Assembly (NCBI GenBank): GCA_011087645.1
Contig: JAALLF010000003.1
Coordinates: forward strand, 248,001 to 312,000
Direction of reading: 5' to 3'
DNA length: 64,000 nucleotides
DNA from: Alphaproteobacteria bacterium
GTDB taxonomy: Bacteria > Pseudomonadota > Alphaproteobacteria > UBA6615
The first letter of the stretch is position 1. Every line of letters starts with the position of its first letter. Under the pieces are notes generated by a model, which was not told the origin of the DNA, searched no databases, and saw only the letters and a list, made by a program, of their open reading frames with translations. The position numbers and the translations under genes are program-made. Below, piece after piece: positions 24,570-33,439 of this stretch.

Positions 24570-25559
24570 ATGAAGTTACTAAACACGATGTTATTGGCGG
24601 GTACCGCGCTGGTATTTGCCGGCGCGGCGCAAGCCCAAGAAAGCTACCGCATTGGCGGCGGCCCCGCCGGCGGTGGCTGGCATCCGGCCGTTAGCGCTGG
24701 CGCCCAATTGCTGAACTCCGAATTGGACGGCAAGTACAAGTTCAACTACTCGCCGTCGAATGGCTCGGTCGATAACGTCCGCCGTGTCTCGCTCGGCAAG
24801 TTCGACACCGCTTGGGGTCATATTGGCCAGGTGTATCAAGCTTGGAATGGTGAAGGATTGTTTAAGGAAGACGGCGCCAATAATGATTTTCGGGTTATCG
24901 CCAACGTTCGTCAACAGGCGCAGATCATCGCCGTCTTGGCGGACAGCCCGATCAAGAGCTATTCGGATATGAAGGGGAAGATCGTCAATCTGCTGAACAA
25001 GGGTTCTGGCAGTAACGTTAATTGCAATAACATTATGAAGGGGGCGGGAATTGCTGACTCCATCGATGCGCGTAACCTCGGTTTCTCTGATGCGGCGCGC
25101 GCGTTGGGTGACCGCCAGATCGATGTGTTCTGCTCCGCTGGTACACCTTTTGTAATTCCAGCTTTAACCCAATTGTCGATCACAAAACCTGTGCGTTACA
25201 TCACTTTAACCAAGGAAGAGCAGGCCGAGGTAATCAAGCTGAACCCGTTCTACGCTCCAATCACGATTCCCATCCAACCGGATGTCCAGGGAATGGATGC
25301 GCCGGCCGAATCGATTGCTTACGATGTGTTCTGGTTGGCTCATAAGGACGTGTCGGACGAGGCTGTCTACGACATGCTGAAAGTAGCTGCCGCCCCAGCC
25401 AACCTCGAGAAGCTGGTCGCAACGGCAGCATATTGGAAAACGCTGAGTGGTGATTTCTCCAATCTAGAGCCGATTGGCATTCCGGTTCACCCGGCGGCCG
25501 CGAAGTACTGGGGAGAGCGTGGCGTCGACGTTCCGACCAAGGTCGTCCAAGGATACTGA
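24570..25559 (+). CDS. TAXI-family TRAP transporter solute-binding protein
   Basis: 329 residues with a signal peptide (MKLLNTMLLAGTALVFAGAAQA), then RIGGGPAGGGWHPAVSAG and a two-lobed periplasmic-binding fold. TAXI proteins (TRAP-associated extracytoplasmic immunogenic) deliver small organic anions, such as glutamate or dicarboxylates in known cases, to a fused permease. ATG 24570 follows AGGGAGGAATTC, giving a strong site. The permease follows after 124 bp that contain a stable stem-loop. High expression relative to the permease is therefore likely. Confidence 0.92.
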   Translation: MKLLNTMLLAGTALVFAGAAQAQESYRIGGGPAGGGWHPAVSAGAQLLNSELDGKYKFNYSPSNGSVDNVRRVSLGKFDTAWGHIGQVYQAWNGEGLFKEDGANNDFRVIANVRQQAQIIAVLADSPIKSYSDMKGKIVNLLNKGSGSNVNCNNIMKGAGIADSIDARNLGFSDAARALGDRQIDVFCSAGTPFVIPALTQLSITKPVRYITLTKEEQAEVIKLNPFYAPITIPIQPDVQGMDAPAESIAYDVFWLAHKDVSDEAVYDMLKVAAAPANLEKLVATAAYWKTLSGDFSNLEPIGIPVHPAAAKYWGERGVDVPTKVVQGY

Positions 25560-25601
25560 TCGGCCGCCCTTAAACGGGCTCCTTTCATACCTGTAAGGTC
25601 G

Positions 25602-25630
25602 GGCGCGAAGAGACTCTGTCTCTTCGCGCC
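25602..25630 (+). promoter_or_regulatory. Stable stem-loop between binding-protein and permease genes
   Basis: GGCGCGAAGAGAC (25602-25614) and its exact complement (25618-25630) give a perfect 13-bp stem with a TCT loop. No T-run follows, so this is unlikely to terminate transcription fully. Such structures commonly protect the upstream binding-protein mRNA from 3' decay and set the excess of binding protein over permease. Confidence 0.65.
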
Positions 25631-25683
25631 TCGTCCGCTTGTGAATTATTTCGATCCCTGAGATAGATGTAGGTTGACCGGTC

Positions 25684-28176
25684 ATGGCCAGCGGAACCAT
25701 TTCGACCCTGATGAAAATCGGCATTATTGCCGAAGAAATGGCGCCGCCGCGCCGGATGACGGGGATGGTAAAAACCCTGTTTTCGATCATTGCCGTTGCC
25801 TATTCCTATTTCTTCATACATGTCGCGTTCTTCGGCCCGCCGGTCGAGGAGGTATTTCGCGGCACGTTCTTTCTTGGCGTGGCGATCATGTCGCTGCTGC
25901 TATTTAAGAACCGGCTGCGCCCCATTCGCGATCGAGCCGTTTGGCTCGACGAATTATTTGCCTTCGCCAATCTGGTTATGCTGTGCGGTGCAATAGCGGT
26001 CTGGGTCCACTGGCAGATCGGTGAGAACGAAGTTAAGTGGTTTCGCTACTTCAACACCGAAGTGCTCATCGTTGGCCTCATCGGCGGGGTTGTCGGCGCC
26101 GCTGTTTATCTATTCGAAGGCATGCGCCGGACTTCGGGCAACGGCTTTTCAATCTCCGACGTCCTGTATGTAATCAGCATTGTCATGGCGGTGCTGTGGT
26201 GGGTCGAGAATGTGCAGAATCTGCGCGAGCGTTCGGGCTCGGCCGTGCCGGCATTGCTGTTCATCTATTCGGTCATGATGGTGTCGGTGAGCTTCGAGAT
26301 TGCCCGACGCATCGTCGGCCCGTTGATCCCGTTGCTCGGTTTTCTGTTTTTCATCTACTCGTTCGAGACGATCGCTCAACGGATGCCCGGCATCTTGAAT
26401 TACCCGGGCTATGACGCCGAGACCGTGATGGAATTTCTCATGGCGTCGACCGAGGGCATGTTCGGCCTTATCGCCAATGTGTTCGCCACCTTCATCGTGA
26501 TCTTCGTGGTCTTGGGCGCCTTTCTCGAAAAGACCGGTTTAGGCGCCGTCATCATCAATACCGCTTATCGGATGACCGGCGCCAAGACCGGCGGACCCGG
26601 CCTGGCCGCGGTGGTCAGCAGCGGCTTCTTCGGTATGATTTCGGGCAGTGGCGTCGCCAATGTCATGACGACGGGCACGTTTACGATCCCGCTGATGAAG
26701 CGGGTTGGCTACAAATCGGATTTCGCTGGCGGGGTCGAAGCCGCAGCGTCGACCGGTGGCGCTTATATGCCGCCGATCATGGGCGCCGGCGCGTTCCTAC
26801 TCGCCGAGCTGACCGAGACCAGCTATTTCACCATCGTCAAGATCGCCGTGATCCCTGCGGTCCTCTACTATCTGTCGGTCGGATTGATGGTTTATTTCCG
26901 CGCGGTGCGCGACGATTTGCACGGCGTCCCGGCCGAAGAGCTTCCTCAGTGGAAGCACATTATTCCACGCTTGCATCTGATGCTGCCGATCCCGGCGATG
27001 GTGTTTTTCCTGGTCATCGGTGACTCGCCGTTCCTCGCCGCGGCGAAGACGATTGTCCTGATCATCATGCTCAAGCTGATCGATCTGCTTTCGGCAATCC
27101 CGACCGCGCGGTCGAAAACCTCGTGGAAACCGTATCTGGCGATTTCATTCGTCGTCGGCATCTTGGTGTTTTTCTTCGGCATGAAGATCGGCGCGCCGTT
27201 CTCCTGGTTCGTCGAAGATTATGTCGGTATCGGCATTGGCGACGCCGGCTATTGGGTGGTGCTGACCTTTATTTTGCTGAAGATCGGCGAGATCATGATT
27301 TTGGGTCCGATCGCTGTTGCCGACCGGGAGCAGGATCGATCAACGACCGAAGGTATGATCGGCGTCTCTGAAGACGATCAAGACTTACGGGGCTTGGGCG
27401 ACGCCTTTAAGGAGTTGGTCCGCACCACTTGGGTGTCGATGGAGACCGGTGCCCGCAATACGCTCGTTGTCAGTTGTATCACTGGCGTGCTGGGCATCTT
27501 GCTGTCGGCCGCCACGAAGTCCGACCTGCCGGGCCGGGTTGCCTCGTTGCTGGTTGAGGCGAGCGGTGGCTATCTGCCGATCACCATCATCTTGGTCATT
27601 ATTGCTGGCTATATCGTCGGCATGGGCCTGCCGATCGCGGCGAGCTACGTCATTTTGGCGATCTTCGCGGTCGGTGCGCTGACCGATCTCGGTGTCCCCA
27701 CTTTGGCGGCGCACATGATCAGCTACTGGGTCGCGGTCGTGAGCGCCGTGACACCGCCGGTGGCGCTCGCTGCCTTTGCGGCCAGTTCGATCGCCCAATC
27801 GGATCCGGTGAAAACGGGAAACCAGGCGCTGAAAATGGCGTCGATGATCCTCATTATGCCGTTCCTGTTCGTCTACACGCCGCTATTACTGATCGGCTCC
27901 ACCTTCGATATCGGCATCACCGTGGTGGCTTGCCTGCTCGGCGTTGTTGCCTGGGCGAAGTTCTTCGAGGGCTTTGGCAACGGCCGTCACATACCGTTCG
28001 AGCGCTTGCTATGGCTGGTCGCGGCGGCCTGTCTGTTGCTGCCGGTTGGCAATTTCGTCACCTTCGTATTCGGCAGCGCCGGCGATCTGCGCTACCAGGC
28101 CTATATTGTCGGCGCGGTTATTCTGGGTGGCGTCTATGCCTACCAGTACGCGGGTCGTCGTAGCGCACCGGCGTGA
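25684..28176 (+). CDS. TRAP transporter fused permease (4TM/12TM)
   Basis: 830 residues, almost wholly hydrophobic. The N-terminal ~220 residues correspond to the small DctQ-like subunit. The remainder is the DctM-like large subunit, with GLGAVIINTAYRMTGAKTGGPGLAAVVSSGFFGMISGSGVANVMTTG as the ion/substrate-binding region and a second GLPIAASYVILAIFAVGALTDLGVP repeat. Fused permeases are the usual partners of TAXI binding proteins and are driven by Na+ or H+ gradients. AGGTTG precedes ATG 25684. It is followed by tRNA-Thr on the opposite strand. Confidence 0.93.
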   Translation: MASGTISTLMKIGIIAEEMAPPRRMTGMVKTLFSIIAVAYSYFFIHVAFFGPPVEEVFRGTFFLGVAIMSLLLFKNRLRPIRDRAVWLDELFAFANLVMLCGAIAVWVHWQIGENEVKWFRYFNTEVLIVGLIGGVVGAAVYLFEGMRRTSGNGFSISDVLYVISIVMAVLWWVENVQNLRERSGSAVPALLFIYSVMMVSVSFEIARRIVGPLIPLLGFLFFIYSFETIAQRMPGILNYPGYDAETVMEFLMASTEGMFGLIANVFATFIVIFVVLGAFLEKTGLGAVIINTAYRMTGAKTGGPGLAAVVSSGFFGMISGSGVANVMTTGTFTIPLMKRVGYKSDFAGGVEAAASTGGAYMPPIMGAGAFLLAELTETSYFTIVKIAVIPAVLYYLSVGLMVYFRAVRDDLHGVPAEELPQWKHIIPRLHLMLPIPAMVFFLVIGDSPFLAAAKTIVLIIMLKLIDLLSAIPTARSKTSWKPYLAISFVVGILVFFFGMKIGAPFSWFVEDYVGIGIGDAGYWVVLTFILLKIGEIMILGPIAVADREQDRSTTEGMIGVSEDDQDLRGLGDAFKELVRTTWVSMETGARNTLVVSCITGVLGILLSAATKSDLPGRVASLLVEASGGYLPITIILVIIAGYIVGMGLPIAASYVILAIFAVGALTDLGVPTLAAHMISYWVAVVSAVTPPVALAAFAASSIAQSDPVKTGNQALKMASMILIMPFLFVYTPLLLIGSTFDIGITVVACLLGVVAWAKFFEGFGNGRHIPFERLLWLVAAACLLLPVGNFVTFVFGSAGDLRYQAYIVGAVILGGVYAYQYAGRRSAPA

Positions 28177-28209
28177 GGGGCGGCTATCGCGTGGAATGGG
28201 TTGGAAAAA

Positions 28210-28285
28210 TGGTGCCGGCTAGAGGATTCGAACCCCTGACCTACTGATTACAAATCAGCCGCTCTACCAACTGAGCTAAGCCGGC
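28210..28285 (-). tRNA. tRNA-Thr (TGT)
   Basis: A 76-base cloverleaf on the minus strand with CCA encoded. Acceptor arm GCCGGCT/AGCCGGC, D-arm GCTCAGTTGGTAGAGC, anticodon loop TTTGTAA (anticodon TGT) and T-arm GGTTCGAATCC are all present. Confidence 0.97.
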
Positions 28286-28313
28286 AACCCGCCGCAACGG
28301 CGACAATGCGCTG

Positions 28314-28342
28314 GCAATAAACGGGAAATATGGTGGCGTCAA
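28314..28342 (-). promoter_or_regulatory. Candidate promoter of tRNA-Thr
   Basis: On the minus strand TTGACG (28342-28337) and TATTGC (28319-28314) are spaced by 17 bases, ending 28 bases before the tRNA. Good -35, moderate -10 match. Confidence 0.4.
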
Positions 28343-28404
28343 CGAAAGTCGCACGCCGGCGCTATTTCGACTAAGCTGTAGCCGACTTGTTAAGGAGGCA
28401 ATCC

Positions 28405-29373
28405 ATGGTTTCAACCACTCCCACGGCGCGCGCATCGCTCGCTGGCATGGCTATAGGCGCGCTTGTGTCGCTGCACGGCGGCCCGGTGTTGGCCCAATCG
28501 AGCAACTATTCGAGCGACTACCGCAATTCGGGCACCGCCCAGGCGCAAACCGGAACGAGCCAGGCCCAAGGCTTAGTCGACGAACTCAACAAGCTGATCG
28601 ACGAGGCGGCCGCGGCGCGCGCCGCCGACCCCAACTTTTTGCGCGACCTTCGCGATTTGGCGCGGCGGTTCGATTGGCCCTGGCGCAATCGTGTCCTGTT
28701 CGACGATTTTGCCGACGGCAACGTGACCGCTGGTCCGGCCTGGACGGTCGGCGGGGCACCGGTGACGGTCGACAGGCTCGACGGCATGCGCACCCGCATA
28801 TCAACGGCAGCGCCTCAGGCGACGACCCAGCGCCAACCGTCAAACGACTCCGGTGACGTCGCGGTGCAGATTTTGGGACAGTTGTTGCGGCAAGGTAGCA
28901 GCAGCGAGCCTCAGAAAGCGCCGGAGCCGGAGCGGCCCAAAGAAACCATCATGGCAACGTCCGCCGGCACCGCTAATCAATTCGCGCTGCAGGCCGACAT
29001 CGTTTTTGCCGATGCGGTAAATGGCTATATCGAGCTCGGCGTGATTCAGGGGAACGATGGGCTGGGATACCGTATCGGGATCCGGCCCGGCACTCGCGAT
29101 GCCGCGGTTGAGCTTTTGCGGATCGGCTCGCGCGGCAGCAGCGTGATCAATAGCGCGCTTGTCGCATCGGCGACCTGGGCGCCGCAGCAAACCAGGCAAC
29201 CGAAGACGGTCCTGTTAACGCGTGATGACGCCGGCGACATGAACGTTTCGATTAACGGGGCGGTAGTACTGAGCGCAAATGATCGCGGGTTTCGCGATCG
29301 TTTCGACGGCTTCATCTTGCGCAATGGCGGCGGCGACTATGTGGTCAAGTCGATTGCTGGCTATTCCAAATAG
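28405..29373 (+). CDS. Exported protein of unknown function with laminin-G/concanavalin-like domain
   Basis: 322 residues. An N-terminal signal-type stretch (ASLAGMAIGALVSLHGGPVLA) is followed by a Gln/Ala/Ser-rich linker and a short helix. A larger beta-rich part starts near residue 90 (RVLFDDFADGNVTAGPAWTV) and ends YVVKSIAGYSK. The pattern DDFADG...PAWTV...GF...NGGGDY recalls sugar- or ligand-binding jelly-roll domains. No catalytic residues are evident. AAGGAGGC before ATG 28405 sets the start. Alone in its direction, so function is open. Confidence 0.7.
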   Translation: MVSTTPTARASLAGMAIGALVSLHGGPVLAQSSNYSSDYRNSGTAQAQTGTSQAQGLVDELNKLIDEAAAARAADPNFLRDLRDLARRFDWPWRNRVLFDDFADGNVTAGPAWTVGGAPVTVDRLDGMRTRISTAAPQATTQRQPSNDSGDVAVQILGQLLRQGSSSEPQKAPEPERPKETIMATSAGTANQFALQADIVFADAVNGYIELGVIQGNDGLGYRIGIRPGTRDAAVELLRIGSRGSSVINSALVASATWAPQQTRQPKTVLLTRDDAGDMNVSINGAVVLSANDRGFRDRFDGFILRNGGGDYVVKSIAGYSK

Positions 29374-29398
29374 CCGGTTGGCCGGGCTCTGTTTGGGC

Positions 29399-29737
29399 TT
29401 AGGTCCTGGGTAGACTGACGGTGAGTTTCAGGCCGGCCTGACAGAGACGGCGCATGGTTGATTGCGGTACGCCGTGCAGCCGTTGCGGTGCTTTGTTCGC
29501 CTCAGCACTGTTATAAAGGGAGCAAGCGATAACCGGTGTCCGTCGCTGCGGTGCGTGGAGGGCAGGGGTGGAAGCTTCCGACTGGTGCACAATTTCAATT
29601 ATTGGTGGGTTTATGTGAACCGCGCGATCGGCGGCGACCAGGCCTGTGGTGGCGTCGGCGATGACCCAGGTCACGGCGATCGTAGGCGGCAGTAACGCAA
29701 GAATAGTATCTGACACTTTGTCCGAACGGTTGATCAT
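29399..29737 (-). CDS. Small hypothetical protein behind a CtrA-like box (112 aa)
   Basis: 112 residues beginning MINRSDKVSDTILALLPPTIAVTWVIADA, with one possible membrane-proximal hydrophobic stretch and a basic C-terminus. No family recognised. Support is from context: GAGGGGAG lies 6-7 bases before ATG 29737, and a consensus CtrA site is at 29784-29803, 47-66 bp upstream. The reading frame is otherwise plain. It may be an overcalled frame, so confidence is moderate. Confidence 0.45.
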   Translation of the reverse strand: MINRSDKVSDTILALLPPTIAVTWVIADATTGLVAADRAVHINPPIIEIVHQSEASTPALHAPQRRTPVIACSLYNSAEANKAPQRLHGVPQSTMRRLCQAGLKLTVSLPRT

Positions 29738-29783
29738 TTGGGCTCCCCTCAAAGCTGTGTTGACGGGGCTATGATCGCGGGGA

Positions 29784-29803
29784 ATGGTTAACGTCGCGTT
29801 AAC
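29784..29803. promoter_or_regulatory. CtrA-type binding site
   Basis: TTAA (29788-29791), seven bases, then TTAAC (29799-29803) match the consensus TTAA-N7-TTAAC exactly. ATGGTTAA at 29784-29791 is also the reverse complement of the half-site TTAACCAT. It lies upstream of the leftward small gene. Binding is inferred. Confidence 0.6.
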
Positions 29804-29859
29804 CTTAACAAATCAATACCAGCAACGCTTTCCGGACGCTTGAACGCTAGCATGCGGCT

Positions 29860-30657
29860 CTATTGGTCGATTTGGCTGATCTCGTAGAGGGCGATGGCGG
29901 CGGCGTTGGAGACATTGAGGCTGGCCAACGGTCCAGAATAGGGGATAACCGCGAGCGCGTCGCACATCTCACGTGTCAATCGCCGCAGGCCGTCGCCTTC
30001 GGCGCCGAGTACCAGGGCCATGGGGCCTGTGACCTTCGCCGCCTGCATGGTTTGTGAGGCCTCGCTATCCAGCCCGATGCACCACACGCCGGCACGCCGC
30101 AGACTTTCCAGAGCGCGCGCGAGATTCGTAACGCGCACCAGAGGGCAATATTCAAGCCCGCCCGATGCGGCCTTTGCCAAAACGCCGGTGACTGGCGGCG
30201 TGTGCCGGTCCTGAACCACAACCGCAGTGGCTTGAAAGGCTGCCGCTGTGCGGATAATGGCGCCGATATTATGGGGGTCGGTTACCTGGTCCAGCACGAC
30301 AATGCGTGTGTGCGGCTGATCGGCGATCTGCTCGCAGAGTTGGTCTAAAAGCGGCGGCTCCAGCGCTGATGCGAGAACGGCAATACCTTGGTGAACGGCG
30401 CCGTCGGGCAAGTTGGCCTCCAGAACGGTACGGCTAACCGATTCGATTGCGATTTGTGGCGTGGCGCCGATAGCGTCGGTAACAGGGGCGGCCAAAGCCG
30501 GATCGCAGGTGAGAATTCGCGAAACTTTGCGCTGCGGATTGGCCAAGGCAGCCATCGCGGTATGAATGCCGTACAGCCAGGATGCGGCATCATGCGGGTG
30601 CGATTTTCCGCTTTTATGCTTGTTGTGACGGGGTGAGGGGCTCTTGCGGCGGGACAT
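29860..30657 (-). CDS. rlmB: 23S rRNA (guanosine-2'-O-)-methyltransferase RlmB
   Basis: 265 residues of the SPOUT/TrmH family. An N-terminal RNA-binding domain (WLYGIHTAMAALANP) precedes the knotted SAM domain, whose motifs are DPHNIGAIIRTAAAF (motif 1), MALVLGAEGDGL (motif 2) and SLNVSNAAAIALYE (motif 3). It methylates G2251 in the P-loop of 23S rRNA using SAM. The N-terminal ~25 residues are basic and poorly conserved. It is divergent from tRNA-Tyr, with a 206-bp gap that holds the tRNA promoter. Confidence 0.92.
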   Translation of the reverse strand: MSRRKSPSPRHNKHKSGKSHPHDAASWLYGIHTAMAALANPQRKVSRILTCDPALAAPVTDAIGATPQIAIESVSRTVLEANLPDGAVHQGIAVLASALEPPLLDQLCEQIADQPHTRIVVLDQVTDPHNIGAIIRTAAAFQATAVVVQDRHTPPVTGVLAKAASGGLEYCPLVRVTNLARALESLRRAGVWCIGLDSEASQTMQAAKVTGPMALVLGAEGDGLRRLTREMCDALAVIPYSGPLASLNVSNAAAIALYEISQIDQ

Positions 30658-30770
30658 GACGGACCCTACTATTATAGTGGTGCAGGCGGCACAAGATGCC
30701 GATTTACCCCCACGGGGACCGACAAATACAGAAATGTGTACTCTTTACACCGGTTTACGGTGATTAGCGG

Positions 30771-30799
30771 TTGACAGTCGTTAAGAAATCCAGATATTT
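30771..30799 (+). promoter_or_regulatory. Candidate promoter of the tRNA-Tyr/tRNA-Gly/tuf unit
   Basis: TTGACA (30771-30776) is a perfect -35, followed after 17 bases by ATATTT (30794-30799), a weak -10. It lies 65 bp before tRNA-Tyr. Confidence 0.5.
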
Positions 30800-30863
30800 C
30801 GCGGCTCAGCCGTCGCCAATAGCGTTCGGCGCGTTTGCTGCTGGTTAAAAGCGTCTGGCAAAC

Positions 30864-30948
30864 GGAGGGGTGCCTGAGTGGTTAAAAGGGGCGGACTGTA
30901 AATCCGTTGACTATGTCTACGTTGGTTCGAATCCAACCCCCTCCACCA
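30864..30948 (+). tRNA. tRNA-Tyr (GTA)
   Basis: An 85-base class II tRNA: acceptor GGAGGGG/CCCCTCC, anticodon loop CTGTAAA (GTA), long variable arm and T-arm GGTTCGAATCC, CCA encoded. Confidence 0.97.
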
Positions 30949-31085
30949 TTCGGTCTACCGGCTTCGGTGGTGTTGGACGAAGATCGTTAATTAGACCCGC
31001 GACGCGCAAATACCGGAATGCGCTGAAGACGGGCAAAAATGGAGTAACGGGCGGCTAATCTTTAAATATCGAACAACACGTCTCT

Positions 31086-31159
31086 GCGGGTGTAGCTCAA
31101 TGGTAGAGCAGAAGCCTTCCAAGCTTACGACGGGGGTTCGATTCCCCTCACCCGCTCCA
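31086..31159 (+). tRNA. tRNA-Gly (TCC)
   Basis: A 74-base cloverleaf: acceptor GCGGGTG/CACCCGC, anticodon loop CTTCCAA (TCC), T-arm GGGTTCGATTCCC, CCA encoded. It lies between tRNA-Tyr and tuf. Confidence 0.97.
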
Positions 31160-31239
31160 GTTACTGGGTCGGGCCGAGCGAAGACAAGTTTAGGGGCTGG
31201 CGAGGCCAGCCATAACAGACGCTAACTATGGAATAAGCG

Positions 31240-32430
31240 ATGTCGAAGGAAAAATTTGAGCGTACGAAGCCGCATTGTAACATTGGGACGATCGGGCATG
31301 TAGATCATGGCAAGACGACGCTGACGGCTGCGATAACGAAGGTTCTGGCTGAGTCTGGCGGTGCTGATTTTACGGCGTACGACCAGATCGATAAGGCGCC
31401 GGAGGAAAAGGCGCGGGGGATCACGATCTCGACGGCGCATGTGGAGTATGAGACGGAGAACCGTCACTACGCGCATGTGGATTGCCCGGGCCATGCGGAT
31501 TATGTGAAGAACATGATTACCGGCGCGGCGCAGATGGATGGCGCGATTTTGGTGGTGAGCGCGGCGGACGGCCCGATGCCGCAGACCCGCGAGCATATTC
31601 TGTTGGCGCGTCAGGTGGGTGTGCCGGCGCTGGTGATTTACATGAACAAGACGGACCAGGTCGACGACGAGGAGTTGTTGGAGCTGGTGGAGTTGGAGGT
31701 GCGTGAGCTATTGAGCTCGTACGACTTCCCGGGCGACGATATTCCGATTGTGAAGGGGTCAGCCTTAGTGGCGCTGGAAGACGGCGACGAGGCGACGGGG
31801 AAGAACTCGATCATGGAGCTGATGGCGGCGGTGGATGACTATATTCCGCAGCCCGACCGTCCGAAGGATCAACCGTTCCTGATGCCGATCGAGGATGTGT
31901 TCTCGATCTCGGGCCGTGGCACGGTTGTGACGGGTCGTATTGAGCGCGGCATCGTGAATGTGGGCGACGAGATTGAGATCGTCGGTATTAAGGATACGAC
32001 GAAGACCACGTGCACGGGCGTTGAGATGTTCCGCAAGCTGCTGGATCAGGGCGAGGCGGGGGACAATGTGGGCGTTCTGCTGCGCGGCACCAAGCGCGAG
32101 GAAGTGGAGCGCGGCCAGGTATTGTCGAAGCCGGGTTCGATTACGCCGCACACGAAGTTCATGTGCGAGGCGTATATCCTGACGAAGGACGAGGGGGGTC
32201 GTCATACGCCGTTTTTCTCGAACTACCGTCCGCAGTTTTACTTCCGCACGACGGATGTGACGGGGACGGTGGATCTTCCGGAAGGCACGGAGATGGTGAT
32301 GCCGGGGGATAACATCTCGATGCAGATCAATTTGATTGCGCCGATAGCGATGGATGAGGGTCTGCGCTTCGCCATTCGCGAGGGTGGCCGCACCGTCGGC
32401 GCCGGCGTCGTCACCTCGATTATCGAATAA
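31240..32430 (+). CDS. tuf: Elongation factor Tu, copy 1
   Basis: 396 residues, the usual length. GHVDHGKTT (G1) near residues 18-26, the [12 protein letters not shown]3 segment and NKTDQ (G4; NKxD) define the GTPase; domains II and III follow. EF-Tu delivers aminoacyl-tRNA to the ribosome. The protein is identical to the copy at 48080, and by eye the genes differ only at 32364, 32376 and 32385. The gene prefers G-ending codons more than its neighbours. It sits between tRNA-Gly and tRNA-Trp, a common arrangement in this class. Confidence 0.98.
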   Translation: MSKEKFERTKPHCNIGTIGHVDHGKTTLTAAITKVLAESGGADFTAYDQIDKAPEEKARGITISTAHVEYETENRHYAHVDCPGHADYVKNMITGAAQMDGAILVVSAADGPMPQTREHILLARQVGVPALVIYMNKTDQVDDEELLELVELEVRELLSSYDFPGDDIPIVKGSALVALEDGDEATGKNSIMELMAAVDDYIPQPDRPKDQPFLMPIEDVFSISGRGTVVTGRIERGIVNVGDEIEIVGIKDTTKTTCTGVEMFRKLLDQGEAGDNVGVLLRGTKREEVERGQVLSKPGSITPHTKFMCEAYILTKDEGGRHTPFFSNYRPQFYFRTTDVTGTVDLPEGTEMVMPGDNISMQINLIAPIAMDEGLRFAIREGGRTVGAGVVTSIIE

Positions 32431-32469
32431 AGGATCTGGACGGCAAATCTACATGTTGGCCGGTTAGCT

Positions 32470-32545
32470 AGGAGTGTAGCTCAATTGGTAGAGCACCGGT
32501 CTCCAAAACCGGGGGTTGCGGGTTCGAGTCCCTCCACTCCTGCCA
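32470..32545 (+). tRNA. tRNA-Trp (CCA)
   Basis: A 76-base cloverleaf: acceptor AGGAGTG/CACTCCT, D-arm GCTCAATTGGTAGAGC, anticodon loop CTCCAAA (CCA), T-arm GGGTTCGAGTCCC, CCA encoded. Between tuf and secE. Confidence 0.97.
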
Positions 32546-32602
32546 GCCAATCGACGAGTTAGCGTGCCAGTAGGGCACATACAGGTTCAAAGAAAGTACG
32601 GA

Positions 32603-32800
32603 ATGGCAAAACCATCGGTTGGCGAATTCGTTCGGCAGGTACGCCAAGAGGTGGCCAAGGTTACCTGGCCGACCCGCCAGGAAACGATACAGTCGGTAAT
32701 TATGGTTTTTGTGATGGTGGCCATCGCTGCCCTCTTCTTTTTTGCAGTCGATATCGTGTTGGCCTGGTTGGTACAACTCGCACTGTCGATTGGAGGCTAA
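32603..32800 (+). CDS. secE: Preprotein translocase subunit SecE
   Basis: 65 residues, the short one-helix form of alphaproteobacteria. An amphipathic N-terminus (VGEFVRQVRQEVAKVTWPTRQE), the hallmark of the family, precedes one membrane helix (about residues 33-60). SecE clamps SecY in the translocon. ATG 32603 is used because the frame upstream overlaps tRNA-Trp. NusG follows after 6 bp, as in most bacteria. Confidence 0.95.
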   Translation: MAKPSVGEFVRQVRQEVAKVTWPTRQETIQSVIMVFVMVAIAALFFFAVDIVLAWLVQLALSIGG

Positions 32801-32806
32801 ATTACA

Positions 32807-33337
32807 ATGACGATGCAGTGGTACGTCGTTCACGCCTATTCCGGCTTTGAGAAGAAAGTCGCGCAGTCGTTGCAGGAGCAATCGGTTGTGAAGGGTATGG
32901 AGGAGTGGTTCGACGAAATTTTGGTGCCGACCGAAGAAGTCGTCGAAATGCGTCGTGGCAGCAAGGTTAACTCGGAGCGTAAATTCTTTCCCGGTTACGT
33001 GCTGGTGAAGATGGAGTTGAACGAGGACAGTTATCACTTGGTCAAAAACACGCCGAAGGTGACGGGCTTCCTTGGGGCGGGTAATAAGCCGGTACCGATT
33101 AGCCAGGCCGAGGCGGATCGCATTCTTCACCAGGTCAAGGAAGGTGTCGAGCGGCCCAAGCCGTCGGTGACCTTCGAAATTGGCGAGGAAGTGCGGGTCA
33201 ACGACGGTCCATTCCAGTCGTTTAACGGCCAAGTTGAGGACGTCGATGAGGAACGGGCGCGATTGAAGGTATCGGTGTCGATTTTTGGTAGATCGACGCC
33301 AGTTGAACTTGAGTACGGTCAGGTGGAAAAGCTTTAG
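32807..33337 (+). CDS. nusG: Transcription elongation/antitermination factor NusG
   Basis: 176 residues: an N-terminal NGN domain (WYVVHAYSGFEKKVAQSL) and a C-terminal KOW domain (GEEVRVNDGPFQSFNGQVEDVDEERARLKVSVSIFGR). NusG binds the RNA polymerase clamp, suppresses pausing and links to Rho and ribosomal S10. It follows secE closely. A small hairpin separates it from rplK. Confidence 0.97.
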   Translation: MTMQWYVVHAYSGFEKKVAQSLQEQSVVKGMEEWFDEILVPTEEVVEMRRGSKVNSERKFFPGYVLVKMELNEDSYHLVKNTPKVTGFLGAGNKPVPISQAEADRILHQVKEGVERPKPSVTFEIGEEVRVNDGPFQSFNGQVEDVDEERARLKVSVSIFGRSTPVELEYGQVEKL

Positions 33338-33350
33338 GCCGAATAATGTT

Positions 33351-33370
33351 GCCGATTGGAAACAATCGGC
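33351..33370 (+). promoter_or_regulatory. Small hairpin between nusG and rplK
   Basis: GCCGATT (33351-33357) pairs with AATCGGC (33364-33370) around a 6-base loop. No T-run follows. It may mark processing or the rplK leader. Confidence 0.35.
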
Positions 33371-33439
33371 GCGCGGGAGGTTGGCTCTGAAGACCAGGGG
33401 CTGCCGAACCGCGAACCCCCGAAGAAGGAAGGGTGGAGT

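Noticed and set aside
30870..31058. 62-codon frame starting inside tRNA-Tyr
   Set aside because: Its first half is the tRNA gene itself and the rest is spacer; no ribosome-binding site.
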